DNA of 64,000 nucleotides from Dipteris shenzhenensis (Eukaryota > Polypodiophyta > Polypodiopsida > Gleicheniales): the NCBI GenBank assembly GCA_047967505.1, contig CM106539.1; one strand, written 5' to 3'. Numbering within the stretch: the stretch's first letter is position 1; every line of letters begins with the position of its first letter. The translations under genes were made by a program, and so were the position numbers. Positions 55,261 through 64,000 of the stretch are shown piece after piece. The notes under the pieces were generated by a model. The model had not been told where the DNA came from and made no database searches. It saw only the letters and a program-made list of their open reading frames with translations.

Positions 55261-56446
55261 AATGACTGAGAGAGGCGTATGTATGTTCATCATCCCGAAA
55301 ACTTCTGCCATATTCGGGTCAAGTTTCTCTAGTTGAGCCGACCACGGGTATAGCTCTAGATCGAGCAACCGGAGTTTTAGTCAAAGGCAAGCCTTGCATG
55401 CTTAGTTCCTTCAGGGTCCTGGTATCTTCTCCACTCTCTGAGTTCCTTGGTCCAAAGAGTCCACCCTTGAGGTGGCACCAAATAAATTAGGCGGGGGGAA
55501 AGAGTTCTCCATCAGATGCCTCACACAGCAAAGGTGGCTCTCAAAACAAAACAAAACTTACAATCTACGGGTGCTTACACACTAGGGTAGAAGCCCAAGC
55601 TTGTTTTCAAATCAACCAATGAGGATGAAAGATAAAGCTGCCCATGTCACAATAGGTTACAAATTGGGTAGAAGCCCAAGATGAAAAATGCCAATGTGGA
55701 TGCGAAAGATCATTTTCTAGTTCTGAGCATCCATGCCCGCCCAGTCATCTACCTACCCCATCATAACATTTCCTTCCCTCACCACTTTCTAGCTTTGAAT
55801 TATATGCACGCTCAAAAGACAATTCTAAGACTGGCATTTGTGTGTAAACACATACTAACATAATGTTTGTTTGGTACACAGGTTGCGCGCCCACACAATC
55901 AAGGTGATTTTGTGGGCAAAACTCTGAGCATTATGTATACATCTATTCTACCTATAACCACAACCCCAAAAAAAAATGACGGGTTTTTGACACATAGAAG
56001 CTTGGAAGGGAAGAGCTCATGAAGCGCTCATACGTGCCACCCTGCACTTTTACATACTCATGAGCTGCCACAAGCTCTTGGACTACCATCCTTGAATGCT
56101 TAGACTACCGTGGGCTCTTGGACTACCACTCTTAAACTTCCAATCTTGAACTACCACAAGCACATATTGATTGGTTAAGAGTGCCCCAATACTGTCTAAT
56201 TTTTTAGGCAATCTAAAACTCCTATGAGCATACTACCAAAGCCAACATTTCTTGATTTCTCATCTCATGAGTTAGACATCGTCATGTGTTGTCCAACTCT
56301 ACTTCTTCCCTTTCTTCCCTATCTGCTCTCTCTCGAGTGATCACTTTCCCATCTCTATATGCAACCCATAAGTTGGCATCACATTTACCATTCCCTCCTT
56401 CTGGTGCTTTTGTTGTTGGAGTGTGAGGTCATCATCTAAGTATATT
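55261..56446. other. No gene recognised
   Basis: Nothing beyond short overlapping frames. Some 'gactaccac' motifs near 56080-56160 repeat loosely. Confidence 0.5.
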
Positions 56447-57120
56447 TTAGTTCCTTTCAATGTTGCCCTCATGCTCATGGGGGTGGACTTGTCCATTGAT
56501 GTCTGGAGTTTCGTAAATTAGTGGCCTTTCTGGCATCTCAACCTTGTCCACTCTCCAAGCTGTCTCACATGTGCGGTTTACACCCATCTTGGTGAACATA
56601 GCCCTGGTGGCATCCACCATTGGAGTAACTCCCACTGCAAGACCTCGAGCCAAGACATTTAAGGCCTTGTTGTTCCTCCTTCTATCCTCCTTGTTGTTGC
56701 TTCTATCCTCCTTGTTGTTGTTCCTCCTATTCTCCTATAAGGCATCAAATCTAATCTCCTTCTTGGGGGTTGTTATACCTTTTTTTAACACATCTTTCCA
56801 TTTTAGTATTGTGGCTTCCCCTTTGGTGATTTTCTATGTAAATTCAACATGCTTACCTTGCATGGTGGCATGCAAAGCTACCAAATCTTTTATGAGTTTT
56901 TTATTCTCAAATTTTAGTTCTTCCATTGCCTTGCATGCCCCTTCTAGTGCTCCTTGTGGATCTCTTAGTTATTCTAGGTGTCCATAGCTTGCATTTGATC
57001 TTTAAGGCTAATCTTTTCTGATTTCCATGTTGCTCTCTCTTTCTCCTGTCCATCCCTCTTGCTTCTATCCTATCACCATTCATCTTGCATCCGTCCACCT
57101 TGTTTCTTTATCGCAGCCTA
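56447..57120 (-). pseudogene. Coiled-coil ORF remnant with repeated Asn/Lys stretch
   Basis: Minus-strand frames give QEKERATWKSEKISLKDQMQ, then in another frame EELKFENKKLIKDLVALHAT, KITKGEATILKWKDVLKKGI, a semi-repeated ENRRNNNKEDRSNNKED, and finally ALNVLARGLAVGVTPMVDAT to NGQVHPHEHEGNIERN. Stops include TAG after EFT and after DAL, where Gln would fit. I do not know the family. Like the remnants at 11-15 kb it may come from a retrotransposon gag or leader protein. Confidence 0.4.
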
Positions 57121-58076
57121 TACTTTGTCTACATGTGCTTTCTCATTAAGCAATGCCACATTAGTGGCTTCCAAGATAGCAAATCTTCTTAGCTAGCACT
57201 AGATAAATCTTATGAAGGTGGGAGATGACATCAGGAATACCTTTGCCAGGTGCTCCCCCTACTATGTAGGTGTTCATGGCAGCTTCTAAAGCTTACTTTC
57301 CCCATGTTCCTTCCACACATCCTTGTGTAGGCATTGTGCCAAATAATTCTACAATTCCCTCCTATTTTAGAGTGTGGTAAATTTCATCTTCTTGCTTACA
57401 TACCATGCATACTATTTTTACTATTTTTGCTTGTTCCTCCTCACATATTTGTGTAGGTAATGGTGATCCATATAGCCTACAATTACTCATCCACAACACC
57501 AACCTTCTTGGTAGGCCCTTGGGGTTTTCAACAATGCCCGGTAGCCAAAAGTGCCTATGCACATAGTAAGAACCCCCGTGGGAGCTATTGCTGCGTTGCA
57601 ATTTGCAGGAGAGCTCCTACGAATGCTTTCTTAACTTTTTTGCTTGACTTATTGCTGTTTTATAGGTGCAGGATCCACTGGAGCAATGCTTTCTTGAGGT
57701 TCTTGCTTGACTTCTTATTGTTTTATAGGTGCAAGGTCTAGTAGAGCAAGTCGCCTGAGCAATATAGGCCCCAATGGGACGCTGGGGTAGGATTGGTTCT
57801 ACGGGATAGGCCAAGGATCAATAAGGAATTGGGAGCAGCACTGTAATGGTAAGCGAGGGCTAGAGATAGCCCCGCACTCTGTGGGATAGCTAGGATAGCC
57901 TTGTGATAGCAAGCGTGGTTGGAAACAGCTCCACACTGTGTATGGAGGTGGGAAGGGGCTAGAGACAGGCCCCTCGACTAGATATGCAGAGGTGAGGGGC
58001 TATTACCTAGCCCTATGAGGCAAAGGAAGCCCTGCAATGTAGGGGGGGCTAAGGTGGGGGGTCACCAATAGGAGGG

Positions 58077-58078
<2 letters not shown>
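57121..58078. other. No gene recognised
   Basis: Short frames only. A ~70-bp segment around 57620-57690 is partly repeated at 57690-57740 ('ctttcttga.g/cttttttgcttgacttattg'). Confidence 0.5.

Positions 58079-58142
<64 letters not shown>
58079..58142. repeat. (GA)n microsatellite, about 62 bp
   Basis: Uninterrupted AG dinucleotides. Confidence 0.95.
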
Positions 58143-58146
<4 letters not shown>

Positions 58147-58327
58147 TTCTTAAATATGGCCCAAGCAAGCTACATGAGAAAAGGGAGTTGGAAAATCAAC
58201 AAGAAGCTTAGGAGAAGAGAATGGAAGGAGAAGTAAGGGATAGGAAGTGAGACAAAGGTTGGCAATCAAGTAGCAAGAGTGCAAGAGAGTAGAATGTAAT
58301 TGTCATCTAAAAAGTATATTGAGTGTG

Positions 58328-58449
58328 TCTAACTTTGGGAAGTTTAGCATAGCACATGGAGTCATAATAAATGCAAAATAGAAGTTTGGCAACTTTGGGA
58401 AGTTTGACATAGCACATGGAATCATCATAAATGCTTAATAGAAGCCTTT
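58328..58449. repeat. Two tandem copies of a ~63-bp unit
   Basis: 'aactttgggaagttt.gcatag' to 'aaatgc..aatagaag' occurs at about 58328 and 58391. Confidence 0.8.
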
Positions 58450-58767
58450 GAAGAGAAATGTGAGGAATCATGAGAATTGAGGAGACTCTCAATAAGCAAC
58501 GTTAAATAGCAAGCAAGTCATTCCAACCCTCTGAGTGAGCAGCCTTCAATGCAAGCAAGCCAGCTTGACCTTTAGCCTTCAACAAGTAGGTTAGCCAAGT
58601 TTTCAACCTTTAGCAACAAACACACCAACCGAGCCTTCAGAAGCAAGCGGGCCAGCCTAGTGCCAAGATAAGACAGCACAAGAATTTTGGACTTTACATC
58701 ATTAGATTTTTGGACTCTACAATTAACTAGATCTCTTTTTACCTGATGTGGGTGGAGCCTGTGTCCA

Positions 58768-58890
58768 CATCCCTTCTCCCTTCTAAGGGTATGCATTGAA
58801 CCTCTGCCCCTCCCTTAATGGATGTCCACATCACTTCTCCCTTCTAAGGGTAAGCATTGAACCTCTGCCCCTCCCTTAATGGATGTGGCA
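58768..58890. repeat. Two tandem copies of a ~62-bp unit
   Basis: 'cttctcccttctaagggta' to 'ctcccttaatggatgt' is repeated almost perfectly. Confidence 0.9.
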
Positions 58891-60829
58891 CATGCTTGCA
58901 GAAATGAGGTTGGGCTATTTGTATGGCTTGTGTGCAAATGGTGAACTACCAAAATCCAGATAAAGGAAAAGTCATTGGAACAAGTTGGGGACCTGGAAAT
59001 GCCAAGGGCATCAAGGGCATGTACTAGTCATCCTGCAAGTTTTGGGAATCATGTGGGAATTACCGAATCCCCACCACATGTTAAATATAAATAAATGAGA
59101 GATTAATTATATTCTGAAAACAAAAATAACTAGTCTTAATATTGAAACATCACACAATGAAACCACAACAACAATTAACTTTTCCATTGTTCTTCTTTTT
59201 TATATTTTAATGAAATTTTGAAGCAAAAGGCACTTATATGGTATTTGAATACTTGACCATAGTGTAACAAAATCCACAACAAAGGCATTGTAATGTGCTT
59301 CTTTTTTTGGGGGTGAAACAAGCACAAATGTGATACAAAACACATGTAGCAATTTTGGAGAAACAATGGTTAAGTTCACAAGGCATAGCTTCTTGCAATG
59401 TGGAGGAGATGGGCTTCTCCGGTGTTTGTAAAGGAGCTACCAAATCTCTACATAGTGATTGCCCCACTTGCTCAACTAGGGGTAGTGTATACAGGGCCTT
59501 TGAGGAAAGGACTGAGAGCATCGGTCCTTCCCAAGTTGCTAGTATGTTAGATAGCAAGTCACATTTCCCAGAATGCTTTGTTGAATGTTGCATAAGCAAT
59601 TGGTTAAATCATATCAACACCCTCCAAATGTTCCATCTTATTCACTTGATTGCACCTCTCCTCCTCTCAAGCATGGGGTGCATATGGAGATTGCCAACAA
59701 GCCATTCCTCTTTCAACATTGACATCATAGACATATCACCAATTCATGACAAGAACTTTTCTATTGTTGGGCAGAGCTACCCACCAACCTTCATGTTTCT
59801 CATATTTCCCCTATGAAATAGGGACTAAACACAAGTTCTTTTTATGCCATGGGAGAGGCACTATGAATAAGGCTGCAATTCATGAGATTGTCTCTATCAC
59901 TCTTTTAAATTAGACCTTGGTACAATATCTCCTCTGTGTAGGCTTCCTCTTTGTTTATTTGTCAGGATCTCTAATGCCATGTGCATCAAACAAGGTGGTA
60001 ATCCCACTAAGCCCTGTTTGCAATGTAATGAACTTGGTGGTTGCTACCTATACATATATTTAGACGATAGAGTAATTTATCCAATATGCAAACCTCATTC
60101 TAGATATACTATTGTGTTTGTGTATCTGGCTTCATATATGGTCCAATTGAGATCCATAGATTGTTGTGGGTCTTTGAATAGATTTATAAAACTTGGTGTT
60201 CATCTTATGTCTGTTATGTACTTTGGAATTGATCTATTATTTAATTATTGACTTAGTAATTGAGGCTGTGCTATGATAAGATTAATATTTTCCAGTGTTT
60301 TCCATTGTGACGTACTTTGTAGTCTCTCCATCTCCAATTTCACATAATGGTCCACATTGAAGTTTCACTTCATAATGGCTCAATGAGGTACATATTTTCA
60401 ATTTTCTTAATGCATGAGAGAGTAGTATATGTTGGTCCATGTGCAAGCACTCCTTTTATGAGAAAGCATAATTTTCCATAGTTCCTAGGGCACTATTTAT
60501 TATCCTTGCACAGCAACAGGCTCTATGGGAAATTGTTGACGTGTTAAAATGCTTGAATTTGATGGCCCTATTTGAACCTCTTCCACTGTATGATGAATTG
60601 GTGTCCAATTTTTGTTGATGATGTCCTATTTTTTTATCACGAAATAATATTCGTAAGATTTCTTTGTTATCATAAGATGACATGGCCATGAAGATTCCAT
60701 CTACTCCATCACCAAGCCATCTTGTTGGTTTATGTTTCTTGAACATAATTCTACTAACATACCCTCTTTTATTTCTATTATTGTGTGGAGTCCATTTGTC
60801 ACTCTAGGGTCTTGTAATATTTTGAAGTT
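58891..60829. other. No confident gene; possible C-terminal helicase/Helitron remnants
   Basis: Minus-strand frames (59234-59599 and 60456-60746) are long for their composition and lie downstream of the helicase remnant in the same orientation, but I found no motif that assigns them. The 60-61 kb part is AT-rich. Confidence 0.3.
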
Positions 60830-61600
60830 TTGCAAGTTGATTCAAAGACATGGTCTATTGCTCTTTCATGTTGCCATTTGTAGGATATTTTCATTGTGTT
60901 TGTTCATTTCAACATTTTTAAAGAATAATTGGAAATGTATGTTCCTTAGGATATTTGACTTAAGCACATCTTATTTATGTAGTCTATTTGATCATTATTG
61001 TGAGTGAGTTTATTGCATTTATGAAAGTGTTATTATTTTGTCTCATTGTTGTTTTTAAGTCCAAAACATTTTGTGTGCCAATATGTGTTAGCCATATTAT
61101 CTAGTGTGTCATCATTCCTCTTGAGCACCTAGGCTTTTCTTGCTAGAAATCTCCGTAGGTAATAACATCCACATCTCCAAATGAGTTACTCCGGTCTCTT
61201 TTCAATATGTGCATATGAAAATTAGCGAGGTCCATTCTTCTTCTTCCCACTATTGAATCTCATCAAGGACGAGGAGATGAACTTGTTCGTGAGAGTGTCC
61301 AAATTTTCTTTTGATAAAGAATGGTAATCCTATTGATCTGGTAGGCTGCTTTTCGTATATATGCAAGCATGAGTACCTTTGGGACATCCAATTCCACATT
61401 TGTAATAATGTGGAAGCAAGCCTTGTACAGTAAGGACGTTCTCCCAGTTCCTGCATGGCCAATGAGGAACAAATGAGTTTTCTCCCTATATTGTCATCAA
61501 ATAATGCTCTTTGTTCTTGAGTATTTGTAATTTCTTGAAGTATTATTCATTAGATAGAAGTATTTGTCTTTTGATGGATACGATGAAGTTTTAATTTATT
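60830..61600 (-). pseudogene. PIF1-type helicase remnant, probably from a Helitron
   Basis: Helitrons carry a Rep/PIF1-like helicase for rolling-circle transposition. Minus-strand frames give PIF1 motifs in order. Motif I is FLIGHAGTGRTSLLYKA near 61420-61470, with Walker A Lys changed to Arg. Motif Ia is VPKVLMLAYIRKAAYQINRI, like 'PTG.AA.NI'. Motif II, in another frame, is HLLVLDEIQ at about 61251-61280. Motif III is SFGDVDVITYGDF(TAG)Q near 61140-61185, where TAG replaces the usual Gln or similar codon of 'GDF.Q'. A later LDLKTTMRQNNNTFINAINS matches the 'L...MRQ...D..F...L' block. Frameshifts and stops make it inactive. A host PIF1 helicase fragment is less likely. Confidence 0.7.
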
Positions 61601-62775
61601 GTTTCATTCTAAATGATGGCATGTCCAAAGCAAGATCATAATTGCCTTCATCTTTGTTTGCAATTGTGGTCCTTGTGCAAGGGACCTTGTTCATAGAGAT
61701 TTTCTATGTTTTCATCACTTTTGAGTATAACATTATAATCATATTTAAATTTGTTTCTGTCTGTTTGAATAGTTGACTCCTTTGCAATGTATGCATCTCT
61801 CCATGATCCATTATCATTAGCTTTGGTTTTCATGAAGCACAAAGGAGAAATAAAGAAGCAATTTGCTCTTGATAGCGGACTTGACAAATCTGATAATTTT
61901 TCCCTTTTCCTTTTTTTGGGTCATGTTAAAGTGGTTGTATTTAGAGTCAAAAATAGCAAGGCACATGTTCTCCATATTTCATCGTCTTATGTAATTGAGG
62001 GCCAGTAATGAGAGAAGCAAATGCCACACTTGGAACTCCCCAACACAACGAGGCAAAAATTGTCTAGTCTAGTGGTGACTCACGCGCCTTGGGGATCTTG
62101 CATAACCAACCCACAATTAAACTAATCAATCCACAATTAAATTCAACTAGCATAAAACACGAAACTAAACAGCCCACAATTAAACTAGCCCATGCATAAT
62201 TGGGTTCAAATCACGACCAAGAGTTACAATGTTCACGCACAGGTTATCATTTAAACCCTCCCTCCATATGCATAGGCTTGATTACCATTCAGCATCGCCT
62301 TGTTTGACTGATCACATGACCACTTTGCAGGCTAAAGGGACAATGTTCACGATGGAGTTATAGCAAATTTGGCCCCAGGAATTATTGCGCAGCGGCAACG
62401 ACAACATGCCTTGGCTGCGAGATGTATGTTAGCAGCCGATCACCTTTGTTTGCCCTCAAACAGATCAGAATGCAGAATAGCAACTCTCCCTTCCACGAAC
62501 ATCTGAGTCCTTGCCCATTCATATAGAGGAGGACAAAAAGGCTTGTGTTCCACCTTCTACATGAAAGTGAAACGAAATATAAGTTTATTGACGTCTCATT
62601 TTTTCATACATTTTAAGCAGACAAAGTCCCCACTCCATATATACCTTATGAAAGTAGTTTCACAGCATTCCGAAGTTAAGGACTTAACATGGAGCACATC
62701 CAATGGGGTTGATTTGGATTGTTCAATGTACTATCAAAGACTCAACATTAGGAGAGAAAGACCCAACCAATAAGG
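61601..62775. other. No gene recognised
   Basis: The minus-strand frame 61648-61887 may be an upstream piece of the same helicase protein, but no motif confirms it. The rest shows nothing. Confidence 0.4.
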
Positions 62776-62794
62776 TTGTGTGCATGTGCGTGCA

Positions 62795-62827
<33 letters not shown>

Positions 62828-62832
62828 GTGCG
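62776..62832. repeat. (GT)n microsatellite with flanking TGCATG/TGCG variants
   Basis: Core GT repeat from about 62796 to 62822. Confidence 0.9.
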
Positions 62833-63499
62833 TTGAGCATGTGACTGCTTTTTCTCCCAGTTAATTTTGTTGCACAGATTTTATTATTATTTTGGACAAT
62901 ATTCAATTGCAAATAATTTCATCTTATGGCTACCAATTATCGTACAATTTTGGAAGTCACATGTATGACACTCACATAGTCTTAATGAATTTCACTGCTC
63001 TACCTTTGTGTGAAGAACTCCCTGCAATTAGAATCTCATTCCTCTTGGTTTAATGCTTCATGAAAAGTCAAATGTGACACCTATTATTCACATGAAAAAT
63101 CCATGCATTGGGACTATAACGCCTGTAGAACTTAACTTTTCAGAGGCATAAAAAATACCAGGCTGAGACTGCCTACGACGAAGTTCGCGTGTCTTTGTTA
63201 CAAATATCCTCTCTTGGATAACGTGGCATGATTGCTTTACTCTAGAGCTGCCACAAGGGCAGCCCATTATGGAGAATGAAGATTAGTCTCAATGCTGTGC
63301 ATATGTTCTATGCTGCACGCGTGGTAGTTGCCTTGCTGCCGCTGCTGTCCTGCACTCTGCGTGGCCAGATTTGGCTGCTCTTTGCAGCCATCTGGCAGTT
63401 GTCGAGTGTGCCCTTGCTCCTGTTGTGGCAAAGGTTTGGGTTTTCCCAAGCACTTATTTGGCTGTCCCTTGGGAGCAGCCAGGTGCACACAGCCATCTC
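62833..63499. other. No gene recognised
   Basis: Overlapping frames near 63270-63560 on both strands reflect GC-rich composition. No family signature. Confidence 0.45.
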
Positions 63500-63925
63500 A
63501 ATGGTCTACCCAGCATACTTTCTAAGGCTGCACATCAGAGGACTAAAAGGCTGGCACGTTTGACGAGTATGTCAGTCAGATCAGCCTTAAACACAGCAAC
63601 AAAGTTGGTCACTTCGGGTCAGCCAATCAGCAGACCAAACGCAGGCAGCCAGTCAGCATTTATAGTTGGTCTACCCAGCAGACTTTCTAAGGCTGCAAAT
63701 CAGAGGACTAAAAGGCTGGCAAGTTTGTCAGGCATGTCAGTCAGATCAGCCCTAAAGACTGCCCATCAGACTGAGGGGCTGAGGCCGTCACACTTACTTG
63801 TCACTCTTTATTAGCTAAGCAGGAGTTCAGAATCCCTTAGCAGCAGAAATCATTCAATGAAGCCAGCCCTATTAATTCCTGTCACTTACCCCTCACCCTT
63901 CATTAGCCAAGAAGGAGTTCGGCCT
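63500..63925. repeat. Two nested local duplications (units ~168 bp and ~93 bp apart)
   Basis: 'ggtctacccagca.actttct' to 'gtcagtcagatcagcc' occurs at about 63501 and 63669. 'cacttac..gtcactctttattag' occurs near 63790 and in diverged form at 63883. No coding content. Confidence 0.75.
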
Positions 63926-64000
63926 CATATAGCAGCACCTCAGCCCAATGAAGCAGTAGCAATCACTCCTTTAGCTTTACCAAGATATGAAGCAGTAGAG

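Noticed and set aside
63276-63814. Overlapping plus-strand frames of 95 and 147 codons
   Set aside because: They run across local tandem duplications and reflect GC-rich repeat composition. No domain is recognisable.
1-64000. CRISPR arrays, bacterial operons, riboswitches, rRNA genes
   Set aside because: None found. The regularly spaced repeats present are tandem duplications or coding PPR units without distinct spacers.

Overview
This looks like a piece of a large, repeat-rich nuclear genome of a vascular plant. My best guess is a fern or related early-diverging lineage. The evidence is two long PLS-class pentatricopeptide-repeat (PPR) genes with nearly identical, tandemly amplified P-L-S triplets and remnants of E+/DYW editing domains, set in decayed Ty3/gypsy, Ty1/copia, LINE and Helitron sequence. 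The fern assignment is inference from protein style only. No bacterial-type operons, no CRISPR arrays and no convincing rRNA or tRNA genes were seen.

Region 1-24 kb is a nest of dead transposable elements. It holds a copia-type LTR with primer-binding site (1.7 kb), an L1-type LINE with endonuclease and reverse transcriptase broken by many stops (2.9-6.5 kb), a minus-strand copia element that keeps LTRs and gag but no pol (6.6-8.77 kb), a minus-strand gypsy integrase fragment (8.8-9.45 kb), a minus-strand coiled-coil ORF remnant (11.4-12.6 kb), a plus-strand gypsy RT fragment (12.7-13.4 kb) and two more coiled-coil remnants (14.2-15.3 kb). Two convergent gypsy halves follow: a plus-strand LTR/RT/RNase H/integrase (15.4-18.3 kb) and a minus-strand LTR/leader ORF/gag/protease/RT (18.96-23.75 kb).

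Region 24-31 kb holds a 0.7-kb tandem duplication (24.0-25.4 kb) and the first PPR gene on the minus strand (26.83-29.14 kb). Its ancestral start codon and DYW end are damaged. Region 31.29-33.74 kb is a structurally complete 2.45-kb non-autonomous LTR element: 329-bp LTRs, a 5-bp GATCA target duplication, a tRNA-Met-type primer site and a triplicated polypurine-tract module.

Region 34-51 kb has no confident gene. It carries many short and medium tandem duplications, LTR-like pieces and microsatellites. The second PPR gene (51.36-54.74 kb, minus strand, 1126 codons) is a paralogue of the first with three extra 101-residue P-L-S triplets. Its DYW domain lies downstream, out of frame, with a 225-bp duplication and altered catalytic residues. 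Region 55-64 kb is again repeats, with a coiled-coil remnant (56.4-57.1 kb) and a PIF1/Helitron-type helicase pseudogene (60.8-61.6 kb).

The two PPR genes are the only long frames under apparent coding constraint. If expressed they would encode organelle-targeted RNA-binding proteins. Everything else recognisable is mobile DNA, whose in-frame stops are very often TAG or TGA where CAG or CGA would be expected, consistent with decay by loss of methylated cytosines.
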